Positions 27,793 through 37,463 of a stretch of 64,000 nt of DNA are shown here, piece after piece. Made by a program: the position numbers and the translations under genes. Under the pieces are notes generated by a model. That model worked only from the letters and a program-made list of their open reading frames with translations, made no database searches and was not told the DNA's origin. Positions within the stretch are counted from its first letter, which is position 1. Each line of letters opens with the position of its first letter. The DNA comes from Bradyrhizobium nanningense (GTDB taxonomy: Bacteria > Pseudomonadota > Alphaproteobacteria > Rhizobiales > Xanthobacteraceae): NCBI RefSeq assembly GCF_004114535.1, contig NZ_LBJC01000019.1, positions 62,001 through 126,000 on the forward strand. The letters are read 5' to 3'.

Positions 27793-28272
27793 CTATGCGT
27801 TTGGCTGAGGGAGCGCCTTCCGCTTCATCCGCTTGATCGTGCCGGAAAAGGTCAGCAGCACCCGGTCCCCCGACGTCATCTTGCCGCGCAGGAAGATCAG
27901 CGAGCCCCCGGCGCGGGTGACCTCGCCGGTACATTCGATCAGCTCGCCCTCCCGTGCCGCGTCGAGGAATTCGCAGGCGAAGTTGGTCGTCACCGCCCGG
28001 CTGTCCAGGACATGGGTGGCGATCGCAAACAGGGAGTAATCGGCGAAGGCCATGTAGCAGCCGCCATGGACGTTCCCGGAGCCGTTGAGGTGCTTCTTCT
28101 CGACCCGGAAGGCGCTGCGGACGCTGCCGTCCGCCTCGATCCGGTGCCAGAACGGGCCGACATGGGCCTCAAAACTGTCGCGAATCCAGGTCCGCCAGCC
28201 CACAAATTCGCCCTCGGTGGCGATGTGGAGGTCGGGGCGGCGAGGCGGCGGCGCTTTGGTCAATTCGTGCAA
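27793..28272 (-). CDS. PaaI-type thioesterase (hotdog fold)
   Basis: A 159-residue acyl-CoA thioesterase-like protein. The hotdog core reads KKHLNGSGNVHGGCYMAFADYSLF, here split as LNGSGNVHGGCYMAFADYS and LFAIATHVLD, with the family Asn/His-Gly-Gly and Asp positions, then AVTTNFACEFLDAAREGELI and GEVTRAGGSLIF. Substrate unknown. The only good start in place is TTG at 28272, with GAAGG about seven bases upstream, so the start is uncertain. It is divergent from purL and precedes the EamA gene on the same strand. Confidence 0.85.
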   Translation of the reverse strand: MHELTKAPPPRRPDLHIATEGEFVGWRTWIRDSFEAHVGPFWHRIEADGSVRSAFRVEKKHLNGSGNVHGGCYMAFADYSLFAIATHVLDSRAVTTNFACEFLDAAREGELIECTGEVTRAGGSLIFLRGKMTSGDRVLLTFSGTIKRMKRKALPQPNA

Positions 28273-28455
28273 GGAAATGGGCCTTCAATTGCGGGTCTTG
28301 AGCCCTTAAATCCGATCCGTCGGCGCCGTGCAATTCCTGTTCCCGCCGTCCCCGCCTGCAAAACGTGGGACAGCGGGAAAATGCGCCATAAAGGGCTTTT
28401 CCCGGCCCTCCGATCTTCCTAAGAACGGCCAAACGCCGCCGAAAGCCCCGAATCC

Positions 28456-30666
28456 ATGAAGAACGAACCCAAGATCACCCCCGAACTGGTTGCCGCCCAC
28501 GGGCTCAAGCCCGACGAGTATGAGCGCATCCTGAAGCTGATCGGGCGGGAGCCGACCTTCACCGAGCTCGGCATCTTCTCGGCGATGTGGAACGAGCATT
28601 GCTCGTACAAATCCTCGCGTATCCATCTGCGCGGCCTGCCGACGAATGCGCCCTGGGTGATCCAGGGCCCCGGCGAGAATGCCGGCGTGATCGACATCGG
28701 CGACGGCCAGGCCGTGGTCTTCAAGATGGAGAGCCACAACCATCCGAGCTATATCGAGCCCTACCAGGGCGCGACCACCGGCGTCGGCGGCATTTTGCGC
28801 GACGTCTTCACCATGGGCGCGCGCCCGATCGCGTGTCTCAATGCGCTGAGCTTCGGCGCGCCCGAGCACGCCAAGACCCGACATCTGGTCTCCGGCGTGG
28901 TTGCAGGTGTCGGCGGCTACGGCAATTCGTTCGGCGTGCCGACGGTCGGCGGCCAGGTGCGCTTCCACACCCGCTATGACGGCAACATCCTCGTCAACGC
29001 GATGGCGGTCGGCCTCGCCGATGCCGACAAGATATTCTATGCGGCGGCCTCCGGCGTGAACATGCCGATCGTGTACTTGGGCTCCAAGACCGGCCGCGAC
29101 GGCATCCACGGCGCCTCGATGGCCTCGGCCGAGTTCGACGACAAGTCCGAGGAGAAGCGTCCGACGGTGCAGGTCGGCGATCCCTTCGCCGAAAAGCTGC
29201 TGCTGGAAGCCTGCCTCGAGATCATGGAGAAGGGCTGCGTCATTGCGATCCAGGATATGGGGGCGGCCGGCCTGACCTGCTCGGCAGTCGAGATGGGCGC
29301 CAAGGGCGATCTCGGCGTCGACCTCGATCTCGATGCGGTACCGACCCGCGAGACCGGGATGAGCGCCTACGAGATGATGCTCTCGGAGAGCCAGGAGCGC
29401 ATGCTCATGGTGCTCAAGCCCGAGAAGGAGAAGGAAGCCGAGGCGATCTTCAAAAAGTGGGGCCTCGACTTCGCGGTGGTCGGCTACACCACGCCGAGCA
29501 AGCGCTTCGTGGTCAAGCATGGCGGCGACGTCATGGCCGACCTGCCGATCAAGGAGCTCGGCGACGAGGCGCCGGTCTATGACCGCCCCCACGTTCCCTC
29601 CGCGGCGCTGCCGATCGTGCATGCGCGCGAGGTGTCGGCGCCGATGAGCCTCGGGCTAGCGCTGGAGAAGCTGATCGGCACGCCCGACATGTGCTCTAAG
29701 CGCTGGGTCTGGGAGCAGTACGACCACGTCATCCTCGGCAACACCATGCAGCGCCCCGGCGGCGATGCCGCCGTGGTGCGCGTTGAGGACGGGCCGAAGG
29801 GCCTCGCGCTCACCGTCGACGTGACGCCGCGCTACTGCGAGGCCGATCCGTTCGAGGGCGGCAAGCAGGCCGTCGCCGAAGCCTGGCGCAACATCACCGC
29901 GGTCGGCGGCAAGCCGCTCGCGATCACCGACAATCTCAATTTCGGCAACCCTGAGCGGCCCGAGATCATGGGCCAGTTCGTCGGCTGCTTGAAGGGCATC
30001 TCGGAAGCCTGCCGCACGCTGGACTTCCCGGTCGTCTCCGGCAACGTCTCGCTCTACAACGAGACCAATGGCCGTGCGATCCTGCCGACACCCTCGATCG
30101 GCGGCGTCGGCCTGCTCGACGATTTCACCAAGTCGGCTTCGCTCGCCTTCAAGGCCGAGGGCGAAGCGATCCTCCTGATCGGTGAGACCCATGGCTGGCT
30201 CGGCCAGTCGGTCTACCTGCGCGACATCTGTGGCCGGGAGGAGGGCGCCCCGCCGCCGGTCGATCTCGCTGCCGAGAAGCGCAACGGCGATTGCGTGCGC
30301 GGCATGATCCATGGCGGCACCGCAACTGCGGTGCACGACCTGTCGGACGGCGGCCTCTTGATCGCGCTCGCCGAAATGGCGATGGCCGGCGGCATCGGCG
30401 CAAAACTGCTGGCGGCGCCGACGTCGCTGGTCTCGCAGGCCTATTGGTTCGGCGAGGACCAGGCGCGCTATATCGTCACCGTGCCGGAAACGGAAGCCGG
30501 CCGCGTGCTTGCCAAGATGCGCGGCTGCGAGGTGCCTTGCGTGCGGATCGGCACCACCGGCGGCGATGCGATCACAATCGCGGGCGAGGCGCCTGTGGCG
30601 ATCGACACGCTGCGGACGTCGTACGAGCGCTGGCTGCCGGAATATATGGGCGGCAAGGCGGCCTGA
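28456..30666 (+). CDS. purL: Phosphoribosylformylglycinamidine synthase subunit PurL
   Basis: Large synthetase subunit converting FGAR to FGAM with ATP and ammonia from PurQ. The 736-residue product is the short, PurS/PurQ-dependent type. Motifs: [14 protein letters not shown] near residue 47, [25 protein letters not shown]-like [36 protein letters not shown] and [17 protein letters not shown]. Length and start fit the family. It follows purC/S/Q in order but is preceded by the divergent thioesterase, so it has its own promoter in 28273-28455. Confidence 0.97.
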   Translation: MKNEPKITPELVAAHGLKPDEYERILKLIGREPTFTELGIFSAMWNEHCSYKSSRIHLRGLPTNAPWVIQGPGENAGVIDIGDGQAVVFKMESHNHPSYIEPYQGATTGVGGILRDVFTMGARPIACLNALSFGAPEHAKTRHLVSGVVAGVGGYGNSFGVPTVGGQVRFHTRYDGNILVNAMAVGLADADKIFYAAASGVNMPIVYLGSKTGRDGIHGASMASAEFDDKSEEKRPTVQVGDPFAEKLLLEACLEIMEKGCVIAIQDMGAAGLTCSAVEMGAKGDLGVDLDLDAVPTRETGMSAYEMMLSESQERMLMVLKPEKEKEAEAIFKKWGLDFAVVGYTTPSKRFVVKHGGDVMADLPIKELGDEAPVYDRPHVPSAALPIVHAREVSAPMSLGLALEKLIGTPDMCSKRWVWEQYDHVILGNTMQRPGGDAAVVRVEDGPKGLALTVDVTPRYCEADPFEGGKQAVAEAWRNITAVGGKPLAITDNLNFGNPERPEIMGQFVGCLKGISEACRTLDFPVVSGNVSLYNETNGRAILPTPSIGGVGLLDDFTKSASLAFKAEGEAILLIGETHGWLGQSVYLRDICGREEGAPPPVDLAAEKRNGDCVRGMIHGGTATAVHDLSDGGLLIALAEMAMAGGIGAKLLAAPTSLVSQAYWFGEDQARYIVTVPETEAGRVLAKMRGCEVPCVRIGTTGGDAITIAGEAPVAIDTLRTSYERWLPEYMGGKAA

Positions 30667-30683
30667 GGCGCTGCCACACACCC

Positions 30684-30800
30684 CGTCATTGCGAGCGAAG
30701 CGAAGCAGTCCCGAGTCTCACCGAGGAGGCAGTCTGGATTGCTTCGTCGCATCAGCGCAAAATCGCTATGCAATTTTGTCGCGAGCTCCTCGCAATGACG
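30684..30800. repeat. Dispersed palindromic repeat, CGTCATTGCGAGCGAAGCG family
   Basis: CGTCATTGCGAGCGAAGCGA at the left and GCGAGCTCCTCGCAATGACG at the right form an inverted pair, with a second unit GGATTGCTTCGTCGC inside. This is a well-known intergenic repeat type of alphaproteobacteria. It lies between convergent purL and the acyltransferase. Confidence 0.88.
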
Positions 30801-30818
30801 CGCGGAAAGAGCTCGGTC

Positions 30819-32006
30819 TCACAACACGTGCGAGGCCCCCGGAATCCTCCGCAATGCCGCCGTCAGACCCCAGCTCAGGATCACCGTGAGCACGAAGCCG
30901 ATCGCGGCCTTCAGGATCGCCGGCAGGGTGTAGTCGAACAGCCAATACTGGATCCACAGCGCGATCGGATAGTGCACCAGGAAGATGCCGTAGGCATCCG
31001 CCTGCATGCGGTCGAGCAGGGTCGGCCCCGGCGCCTTCGAATGCAGGAAGAAGGCGAGGATCGTGAACAGGATCGAGGCCGAGAACAGCACCAGGAAGGT
31101 GCCGTAGAACACATGGTACCAGTGCGGCAGCGGATCCGGATTGCCGAGGATTTCGCGCTTGATGTAGATCATGCCCCACATCAGGCCGTAGGGGATCAGC
31201 GTGACGACGAGCCATAGCCAGCGGTTTTTCGGCAGCTGGCCGTCGGCGCTGAGGATGCCGCGATCGAAGTTCGCCGAGCCGACGCTGGCGCCGATGAAGA
31301 AATAGCTGAAGTAGAGCAGGATGCGGCTCGCCTGCACCGAGAACGGCCCGAACTCGAACCATTTGTTGGCGCCGAAACAGACCAGCGCCGGCACGTAGAC
31401 GAGGCCGCTGATCGCGGCGAGCACCAGCCAGAACGCGGCCGGTTGCTCGAAACCGCGAAGCGAGACGCGGTTGACCGGATCGACCAGATGCGCCGAGACG
31501 CGGTAGAGCAGGCTCGCGGTGAGATCGAAGGCGAGCAGCACCCACACGAACCAGATCGGGCCGCTCGGCCACGGGCCCGCCGTCACCGTCTTCCACCAGA
31601 ATGCCGCGAAGGTCAGCTCGGGCTCGGCCCGCAGCGCGATGGCGTAATAGGCGAGCGGGATGACGGTGAAGGCCGCGATCGCGAACGGCAGCCCGAGCCG
31701 CAACAGGCGGTCGCGCAGAAAGACCGACGGTGCCTTGCGCGCGATGCCGGGCCAGGTGAACAGGCCCGACAGGAAGAAGAACATCGCCATGAAGAAGCTG
31801 TCGGTGGCGAGCACGATCATGTCGAAACCGGCAAAGGAGGCCGGATCGGTGTGACCGAAATGGGTGTAGGGGATCACCGCATGATGCAGCAGCACCACGA
31901 GCGTCAGGAAGGTGCGGGCGCGATCGAGCGAGAGATTGCGCGATTTGCTCTTCGGCGCGGCGTGCGCTTCCGCGCCGATCGTCGCTGAATGTGACATCGT
32001 GGTCAT
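30819..32006 (-). CDS. Acyltransferase 3 family membrane protein (OpgC-like)
   Basis: A 395-residue integral membrane protein with about ten hydrophobic segments. The N-terminal cytosolic stretch leads to NLSLDRARTFLTLVVLLHHAV, with the acyltransferase-3 Arg and His positions, and later FLRDRLLRLGLPF, a second family motif. Members O-acylate sugars or glucans (OpgC, OafA, NodX types); the acceptor is unknown. Starts at 32006 and 31997 are possible. It is convergent with purL, and its start region faces the small DUF1328 gene on the other strand. Confidence 0.85.
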   Translation of the reverse strand: MTTMSHSATIGAEAHAAPKSKSRNLSLDRARTFLTLVVLLHHAVIPYTHFGHTDPASFAGFDMIVLATDSFFMAMFFFLSGLFTWPGIARKAPSVFLRDRLLRLGLPFAIAAFTVIPLAYYAIALRAEPELTFAAFWWKTVTAGPWPSGPIWFVWVLLAFDLTASLLYRVSAHLVDPVNRVSLRGFEQPAAFWLVLAAISGLVYVPALVCFGANKWFEFGPFSVQASRILLYFSYFFIGASVGSANFDRGILSADGQLPKNRWLWLVVTLIPYGLMWGMIYIKREILGNPDPLPHWYHVFYGTFLVLFSASILFTILAFFLHSKAPGPTLLDRMQADAYGIFLVHYPIALWIQYWLFDYTLPAILKAAIGFVLTVILSWGLTAALRRIPGASHVL

Positions 32007-32189
32007 GGCCGCCCCGCGCTCCTGCTCCCCGGGCGGGACTGTGCCGCCGGGAACCGGATTCAGCAAGCCTCGTTTGAGCGGGTCTTCCGGCCAGAACAGG
32101 GTTAGGAACCAGTTCCGCGCAACGAAGTTAGCATCCGCGAAAAAGGGCGTGAGGGCCGCAGGCGAGCGGCATCAGTTTCGGAGCTGGCG

Positions 32190-32363
32190 ATGACGATTCT
32201 GAAATGGGCGCTGATCTTTCTACTGGTTTCGATCGTGGCCGGCGTGCTCGGCTTCACCGGCATCTCGGCCGCCTCCGCCGATATTGCCCGCTTCCTGTTC
32301 TACGTCTTCGTCGTGATCTTCCTGGTGCTGCTGATACTGGGGTTGACGATCTTCAGGGCGTAG
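32190..32363 (+). CDS. Small DUF1328 membrane protein
   Basis: A 57-residue protein starting [20 protein letters not shown], then [20 protein letters not shown] and a final hydrophobic segment ending in LTIFRA. Two membrane helices around the G-F-T/A-G-I loop are the signature of DUF1328 (YtjA-like) small inner-membrane proteins of unknown function. GGAGCTGGCG precedes the ATG. It lies between the divergent acyltransferase and a repeat region. Confidence 0.88.
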   Translation: MTILKWALIFLLVSIVAGVLGFTGISAASADIARFLFYVFVVIFLVLLILGLTIFRA

Positions 32364-32389
32364 CCGGGGCTGGATCAGCTCACTCTGTT

Positions 32390-32557
32390 GTCATGCCCGG
32401 GCTTGTCCCGCCTGCGCGGCCGAAGCCGCTTCGGCGAGGCGAAGGCCCGGGCATCCACGTTCTTCTGTACCCGCGATTGGCCAAGAACGTGGATGGCCGG
32501 GACATAGGCGAGCGTAAGCGACGCCGTTCTTCGGACAGTTATGCCCGGCCATGACGG
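32390..32557. repeat. Dispersed repeat, GTCATGCCCGGGCTTGTCCCG family
   Basis: GTCATGCCCGGGCTTGTCCC and the inverted GCCCGGGCATCCACGTTCTT open the element; the mirrored ACGTGGATGGCCGGGACATA and ATGCCCGGCCATGACGG close it. A short unit occurs at 21419-21448. It lies between the DUF1328 and DUF427 genes. Confidence 0.85.
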
Positions 32558-32563
32558 AAGCAG

Positions 32564-32923
32564 CTACCCTACTTCCTCGATCTTCACCTTGTCCGGATAG
32601 AAGGCGAGGTGGCCGGAAATTTCGGTCATCGCGGGGAAGGGCGTCTCGTAGGTCCAGATCGCATTCTCGAGCGTCTTGCCGCCGGCCTTGACGCTAAAAT
32701 AGCTCGCATCGCCCTTGTAGGGGCAGTGGGTGGTGCGCTCGGTGCGCTCCAGCAGGGCCATATTGGTGTCCTCCCGCGGCACATATTGCACCGCCGGATA
32801 TTTGGCCTCCTTCAGGGTCAGCGCCTTGCCGGTCTCGGCAATGACGATGTCGCCCGCGGTCACACGGACGCGCCGGGGATTTTGGGTGATGGTGATGGGG
32901 TGGTCCGGCCCTGGAAGCTTCAT
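32564..32923 (-). CDS. DUF427 protein
   Basis: A 119-residue cytosolic protein of the DUF427 family. Visible features: MKLPGPDHPITITQNPRRVR at the start, then the conserved YVPREDTNMALLERTERTTH and CPYKGDASYFSV and the ending FYPDKVKI. The family is widespread, with no firm function. The start at 32923 is preferred to the upstream ATG at 32962 because MKLPGP is the typical beginning. It stands alone between a repeat and bolA. Confidence 0.9.
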   Translation of the reverse strand: MKLPGPDHPITITQNPRRVRVTAGDIVIAETGKALTLKEAKYPAVQYVPREDTNMALLERTERTTHCPYKGDASYFSVKAGGKTLENAIWTYETPFPAMTEISGHLAFYPDKVKIEEVG

Positions 32924-33112
32924 GATGTCACGCCTTTTCGATCGATCTGCCGCGCGCGGCACTTCGTCGTGCCTTTATCCTGATGGGATCAGGGATATAG
33001 TGCCGGAAGGCGTGACGCAGAAGGCCGTTCACGCTAAGTTTGGTCCTGCCGGCGAGGGGACCCCGGCAGCGATTCGAGCCGAGACTGACTAGAAGCAAGG
33101 AGCACGACCCGA

Positions 33113-33358
33113 ATGCCCATGGACGCCCACGATATCGAGGCGATGATCAAGGCGGCGATCCCCGATGCCGAGGTGACCATCCGTGACCTCGCCGGCGACG
33201 GCGATCACTATGCCGCGACCGTGATCTCGGAATCCTTCCGCGGCAAGTCCCGCGTCCAGCAGCACCAGATCGTCTACCAGTCCCTGCGCGGCCAGATGGG
33301 CGGCGTCCTGCACGCGCTGGCGCTGCAGACCGGGGTACCTGGCGCACCCGGCACCTGA
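33113..33358 (+). CDS. bolA: BolA family protein
   Basis: An 81-residue BolA-type protein, partner of CGFS glutaredoxins in [2Fe-2S] binding and iron-linked regulation. The core runs MDAHDIEAMIKAAIPDAEVT, then GDHYAATVISESFRGKSRVQ and QHQIVYQSL, with the usual conserved histidines. Starts at 33113 or 33119. In alphaproteobacteria purL-bolA-grxD are commonly adjacent; here bolA is 2.4 kb after purL and grxD another 3.8 kb on, so inserts separate them. AAGGAGCACG precedes the gene. Confidence 0.93.
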   Translation: MPMDAHDIEAMIKAAIPDAEVTIRDLAGDGDHYAATVISESFRGKSRVQQHQIVYQSLRGQMGGVLHALALQTGVPGAPGT

Positions 33359-33382
33359 TCTGACCAGCGTCACCGGGGGACG

Positions 33383-34567
33383 ATGATGGCTGCGGACAAT
33401 CCTCGCGGCGCGATGTTTCGCGTCATCGTGCCGGACCAGCACAGCCGCGTCACCAATGCCGAGCTGTTCTTCGACCTCGTCTTCGTCTTTGCCGTCACGC
33501 AGGTGTCGCACACGCTGCTGCACCATTTCACGCCGCTCGGCGCGGTGCAGGTCACGGTGCTGTTTCTCGCGGTGTGGTGGGTGTGGGTCTACACCGCCTG
33601 GGTCACCAACTGGCTCAATCCCGAGCTGACGCCGGTTCGCATCCTGCTCTTCGCGATGATGCTGGGTGGCCTCGTGCTGTCGACGACGATCCCGACCGCG
33701 TTCGAGGGGCGGGGCCTGTGGTTTGCGATCGCCTACGCAACCATGCAGCTTGGGCGGACGGCGTTCTGGCTGTTCGCAACGCCGCGGCATCGGACCGCGG
33801 TGCGCCACAACGCGATCCGCATCCTGACCTGGCTCTCGATCTCGGCGGTGTTGTGGATCGCAGGCGGCCTGTCCGAGGGCGAGACACGGCTATGGCTGTG
33901 GATTGCGGCCGTCACCTGGGAATACGTCTCGCCGGCGGCTCGCTTCTGGGTCCCGAAGCTGGGCTTCTCGTCGATTGAGGCCTGGGCCGTCGAAGGCGGC
34001 CACATGGCCGAGCGCTGCTCTCTCTTCGTCATCATCGCGCTCGGCGAAGCCGTCGTCGTCAACGGCGCGACCTTTGCCGAGCTGGAATGGACCGCGTCCA
34101 ACATCCTGGCCTTCGTCTCCGCGCTGGTCGGCGCCATCGCGATGTGGTGGGTCTATTTCCACAAGGGGGCGGAGGCCGGCTCCAAACGCATCTCGAAGTC
34201 CACCGAATCCGGCCGGCTGGCGCGGCTCGCCTACACCTATCTGCACATGCCGATCATCGCCGGCATCATTCTGACCGCCGTGTCGGACGAACTGGTGCTG
34301 AAGCACCCGACCGGACACTCCGATATCAGGACGATCGTGAGCACGATCGGCGGTCCGCTGGTGTTCCTGGTCGGCACGATCCTGTTCAAGCACGCGATCC
34401 GTGGCTTCCTCCAGCTCTCACACGGCATCGGCATCATTCTGCTGCTGGCGCTGTGGTGGTTCGCAGCCGACCTCTCGCCGCTCTGGTTGTCGGTCGCGAC
34501 GACGGCGATCATGATCGTGGTTGCGGTCTGGGAGTCGGTATCGCTGGGGTCGGAGCCGGAAGAGTAG
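33383..34567 (+). CDS. Low temperature requirement protein A (LtrA) family membrane protein
   Basis: A 394-residue integral membrane protein with about ten to twelve hydrophobic segments. The N-terminal motif RVTNAELFFDLVFVFAVTQ is the LtrA family hallmark, followed by WWVWVYTAWVTNWLNPE and later AERCSLFVIIALGEAVV. The family is named from a Listeria cold-growth locus, but biochemical function is unproven. The ATG-ATG start at 33383 follows GGGGGACG. It begins 24 bases after bolA and could be in the same transcript, without functional link. It converges with egtD. Confidence 0.9.
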   Translation: MMAADNPRGAMFRVIVPDQHSRVTNAELFFDLVFVFAVTQVSHTLLHHFTPLGAVQVTVLFLAVWWVWVYTAWVTNWLNPELTPVRILLFAMMLGGLVLSTTIPTAFEGRGLWFAIAYATMQLGRTAFWLFATPRHRTAVRHNAIRILTWLSISAVLWIAGGLSEGETRLWLWIAAVTWEYVSPAARFWVPKLGFSSIEAWAVEGGHMAERCSLFVIIALGEAVVVNGATFAELEWTASNILAFVSALVGAIAMWWVYFHKGAEAGSKRISKSTESGRLARLAYTYLHMPIIAGIILTAVSDELVLKHPTGHSDIRTIVSTIGGPLVFLVGTILFKHAIRGFLQLSHGIGIILLLALWWFAADLSPLWLSVATTAIMIVVAVWESVSLGSEPEE

Positions 34568-34577
34568 GCGCGGAGGC

Positions 34578-35549
34578 CTATTCCGCCACCTCCAGAGCAT
34601 GCACCGAAAACATCCTGGCCGCATCCGTCCAGCTTTCGCGCACGCGCCAGCCCGCACCCTGCGCCAGAGCGGCAAAGCGCTCGATGCTGTATTTGTAGCT
34701 GTTCTCGGTGTGGATGCTCTCGCCCGGGCGGAACGAGAAGCTGGTGCCGAGCAGACGCACGGTCTGGCTCTTCCTGCTGATCAGGTGCATCTCGATGCGG
34801 TGCCGCTCGCGATTGTAAATCGCGCGATGGGTGAAGGCGGACAGATCGAAATTGCCGCCGAGCTCGCGGTTGATGCGCACGAGAACGTTGAGGTTGAAGC
34901 GTGCGGTGACGCCGGCGGCATCGTTGTAGGCGTCGTGCAGCACGCGCTCGTCCTTTTCGAGATCGGCACCGATGATCATCTGGGCGCCGCGGCCGAGAAT
35001 CTTGCGCGCGCTCTTGAGAAAGGCCTGCGCCTCATGCGGCTCGAAATTGCCGATGGTCGAGCCGGGGAAGAATCCGACCTTCGGCATGGACGCGACCTGC
35101 TTGGGCAGCTCGAACGGCGTGGTGAAATCGGCGGCGACAGGGTAAATGCCGAGCGAGGGAAAATCCCGCTTCAGGCCATTCGCCTGCGCCTTCAGGAAGT
35201 CGCCGGAGATATCGACGGGCACATAAGCCGCGAACTTGCAATGGTTCAGCAACAGGCGGACCTTCGTGGTCGCGCCGGCGCCGAACTCGACCAGCGCCGC
35301 ATGCTCCGGAATGATCCTTGCGATCTCGTTGCCGCGCTCCTTCAGGATCGCAAGCTCGGTGCGCGTCGGATAATATTCCGGCAGCTTCGTGATCGCCTCG
35401 AACAGCTCCGATCCGGTCGCGTCATAAAAGTATTTCGGCGACAGCTTTTTCGGCTGCTGCGAGAGGTCCTCGATCGCCTCACGGGCGAAGGCGGTGGTCT
35501 GCTCGTCGGGAAGATGGGCTTCGGCCAAAGCGCTGGCGTGCACATTCAT
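34578..35549 (-). CDS. egtD: L-histidine N-alpha-trimethyltransferase EgtD
   Basis: SAM-dependent enzyme converting histidine to hercynine, first step of ergothioneine synthesis. The 323-residue product shows PKKLSPKYFYDATGSELFE, ITKLPEYYPTRTE, the SAM loop LVEFGAGATTKVRLLL, PVDISGDFL and FFPGSTIGNFEPHEA, all typical of EgtD. The last part contains EMHLISRK and FRPGESIHTENSYKYS. The start at 35549 has GGAGAG six to seven bases upstream. It is second after egtB on the same strand (gap 50 bases), forming a two-gene operon. Confidence 0.95.
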   Translation of the reverse strand: MNVHASALAEAHLPDEQTTAFAREAIEDLSQQPKKLSPKYFYDATGSELFEAITKLPEYYPTRTELAILKERGNEIARIIPEHAALVEFGAGATTKVRLLLNHCKFAAYVPVDISGDFLKAQANGLKRDFPSLGIYPVAADFTTPFELPKQVASMPKVGFFPGSTIGNFEPHEAQAFLKSARKILGRGAQMIIGADLEKDERVLHDAYNDAAGVTARFNLNVLVRINRELGGNFDLSAFTHRAIYNRERHRIEMHLISRKSQTVRLLGTSFSFRPGESIHTENSYKYSIERFAALAQGAGWRVRESWTDAARMFSVHALEVAE

Positions 35550-35599
35550 GATACTCTCCTGAACGCGCTGTCCGGCGCGCATTTGTCGTCGGATAATGT

Positions 35600-36844
35600 T
35601 TATTCGTAGTCGGCGAGCCGCAGCCCCGTGAACTGCCAGCGGTGGTGCGGATAGAAGAAGTTCCGATAAGTGATACGGCTGTGGTCTTCCGGAGTTGCAA
35701 GCGAGGAGCCGCGCAGCACCAGCTGGTTGACCATGAACTTGCCGTTGTACTCGCCGAGCGCGCCGTCGATGGCGCGGTAGCCGGGGTAGGGTGAGTAGGA
35801 CGATCGCGTCCACTGCCAGACGATGCCGAAGGCATCGTTGAGCTGGCCTGTGCGCGCCGCAACCTCCCATTCCATTTCGGTCGGCAGATGCTTTCCGGCC
35901 CAGCGCGCGAAGGCGTCGGCCTCGTAATAGCTGACGTGGCAGACCGGTGCGTCGGGATCGACCGGCTTGAGACCGGCGAGCGTCATGACCTGCCATGCGC
36001 CATCGACTTCGCGCCAATAGCCGGGAGCCTGCCAGTCGTCCTTGCTGGCCGCGGCGAAGCCGTCCATCAGCCACAGCGTCGCACGCCGATAGCCGCCGTC
36101 GCGCATGAAGGCGAGCCACTCGCCATTGGTGACGAGATTGCGCGCCACCTTGACCGGGCCGACCAGGGCGCGATGCGCGGGCTTCTCATTGTCGAAATGG
36201 AAACTGTCGTCGACATGGCCGACCGTGTGGATACCCTCGTTGAGTTGCAGCCAGTCATCACCGGTGCGCGTCGCGGAGGGAAAGCGCCAGTCCGGGTCGT
36301 AGGCCGGATAGACCGGGTTCTGCGCAAAAGCGTGCAGGATGTCGGTGAACATCAATTCCTGATGCTGCTGCTCATGGTTCAGCCCGACCTCGACCAGCGG
36401 CGCGAGCTCGCGAAGCTTGTCCGCGTCCGCCTCGCGGAAGAATTTGACGACGGCCGCATCGACATATTTGCGATAAGCACCGACCTGATCGGCGCTGGGA
36501 CGGGTGATGTCGCCGCGATGATTGCGCGCATGACGCGGGCCGGCGCTGACGTAATAGGAATTGAACAGGAACGCGAAATAGGGGTGGAAGGGCCGATAGC
36601 CCGCAGCGTGCTCGCCGAGGAGGAATTGCTCCCAGAACCAGGTGGTATGCGCCCGATGCCATTTCGTCGGGCTCGCATCCGGCATGGACTGGATCTGCTG
36701 GTCCTCCGGCGAGAGCGGGGCGGCCCGGCGTTCGGTCTCGTTGCGGACGGCAATGAACGCGTCCTGAAGCCTCTGGGCGACATCGCCCTGACCGGACGGT
36801 GACGAAAGCGGGGCGATGGCCGTAGCGGAGGCTTGTTTCGTCAC
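35600..36844 (-). CDS. egtB: Ergothioneine biosynthesis sulfoxide synthase EgtB
   Basis: Iron-dependent oxygenase joining hercynine with a cysteine-type thiol. The 414-residue product has an N-terminal DinB-like helical domain (PTKWHRAHTTWFWEQFLL) with the iron-binding HEQQHQE motif, and a C-terminal FGE-sulfatase domain (NEKPAHRALVGPVKVARNLV, PVCHVSYYEADAFARWAGK, LPTEMEWEVAAR). The real start is probably GTG at 36844, set by GGAG six bases upstream; the TTG at 36865 is the longer option. EgtC and EgtE are absent here, and the desulfurising step must come from elsewhere. Confidence 0.95.
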   Translation of the reverse strand: MTKQASATAIAPLSSPSGQGDVAQRLQDAFIAVRNETERRAAPLSPEDQQIQSMPDASPTKWHRAHTTWFWEQFLLGEHAAGYRPFHPYFAFLFNSYYVSAGPRHARNHRGDITRPSADQVGAYRKYVDAAVVKFFREADADKLRELAPLVEVGLNHEQQHQELMFTDILHAFAQNPVYPAYDPDWRFPSATRTGDDWLQLNEGIHTVGHVDDSFHFDNEKPAHRALVGPVKVARNLVTNGEWLAFMRDGGYRRATLWLMDGFAAASKDDWQAPGYWREVDGAWQVMTLAGLKPVDPDAPVCHVSYYEADAFARWAGKHLPTEMEWEVAARTGQLNDAFGIVWQWTRSSYSPYPGYRAIDGALGEYNGKFMVNQLVLRGSSLATPEDHSRITYRNFFYPHHRWQFTGLRLADYE

Positions 36845-37133
36845 GTTTTTCTCCAGACAGGACAAGAGAACGTTGTTGGCGTTGCCGGGTTCCCAAACCG
36901 AGGTTCGTCCTAGATAGGGGCTCCGTTACGGTATGAAAGTCCTCTCTGGCGATGATATTGATGTCATCAGCCTATGGACCCGGCTGGGGTCAAACCGGCC
37001 ACCGGGGCGTGTCGCCGCCATTTTACTTTGGATGCACAACGGTTTGCGCTACATATATAGGCAGGTATCGGGTTAGATCGGCTGAGCCGGCCCGAGATGA
37101 TTGGTGAGGGCTCCGCCCCGGAAGGACATGGAA
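36845..37133. other. Divergent intergenic region between egtB and grxD
   Basis: About 290 bases with no supported gene. It must contain promoters of the ergothioneine pair and of grxD. An imperfect dyad with GATGA and TCATC arms lies near 36951-36968; its role is unknown. Confidence 0.4.
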
Positions 37134-37460
37134 ATGAGCATTGAGGAATTCATCGCCAACGAAGTGAAGTCGAACGACGTGGTTCTGTTCATGAAGGGCA
37201 CGCCGCAATTTCCGCAGTGCGGGTTCTCCGGCCAGGTCGTCCAGATCCTCGACCATATCGGCGTCGGTTATAAGGGCCTCAACGTCCTCGAATCCGCCGA
37301 ACTGCGCAACGGCATCAAGACCTTCTCCAACTGGCCGACCATCCCTCAGCTCTATGTGAAGGGCGAGTTCGTCGGCGGTTGCGACATCGTCCGCGAGATG
37401 TTCCAGGCGGGCGAATTGCAGCAGCTCTTCTCCGAGAAGGGCGTCGTCGTCGCCGCCTGA
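37134..37460 (+). CDS. grxD: Monothiol glutaredoxin (CGFS type, Grx4/GrxD)
   Basis: A 108-residue cytosolic glutaredoxin that binds and transfers [2Fe-2S] clusters with glutathione, partner of BolA. VVLFMKGTPQFPQCGFSGQV holds the CGFS site with the single cysteine at about residue 31; NWPTIPQLYVKGEFVGGCDI contains the TIPQL glutathione-binding loop. The start at 37134 has AAGGA seven bases upstream; an ATG six bases earlier is less well spaced. The macro-domain gene follows after three bases. Confidence 0.96.
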   Translation: MSIEEFIANEVKSNDVVLFMKGTPQFPQCGFSGQVVQILDHIGVGYKGLNVLESAELRNGIKTFSNWPTIPQLYVKGEFVGGCDIVREMFQAGELQQLFSEKGVVVAA

Positions 37461-37463
37461 TCC

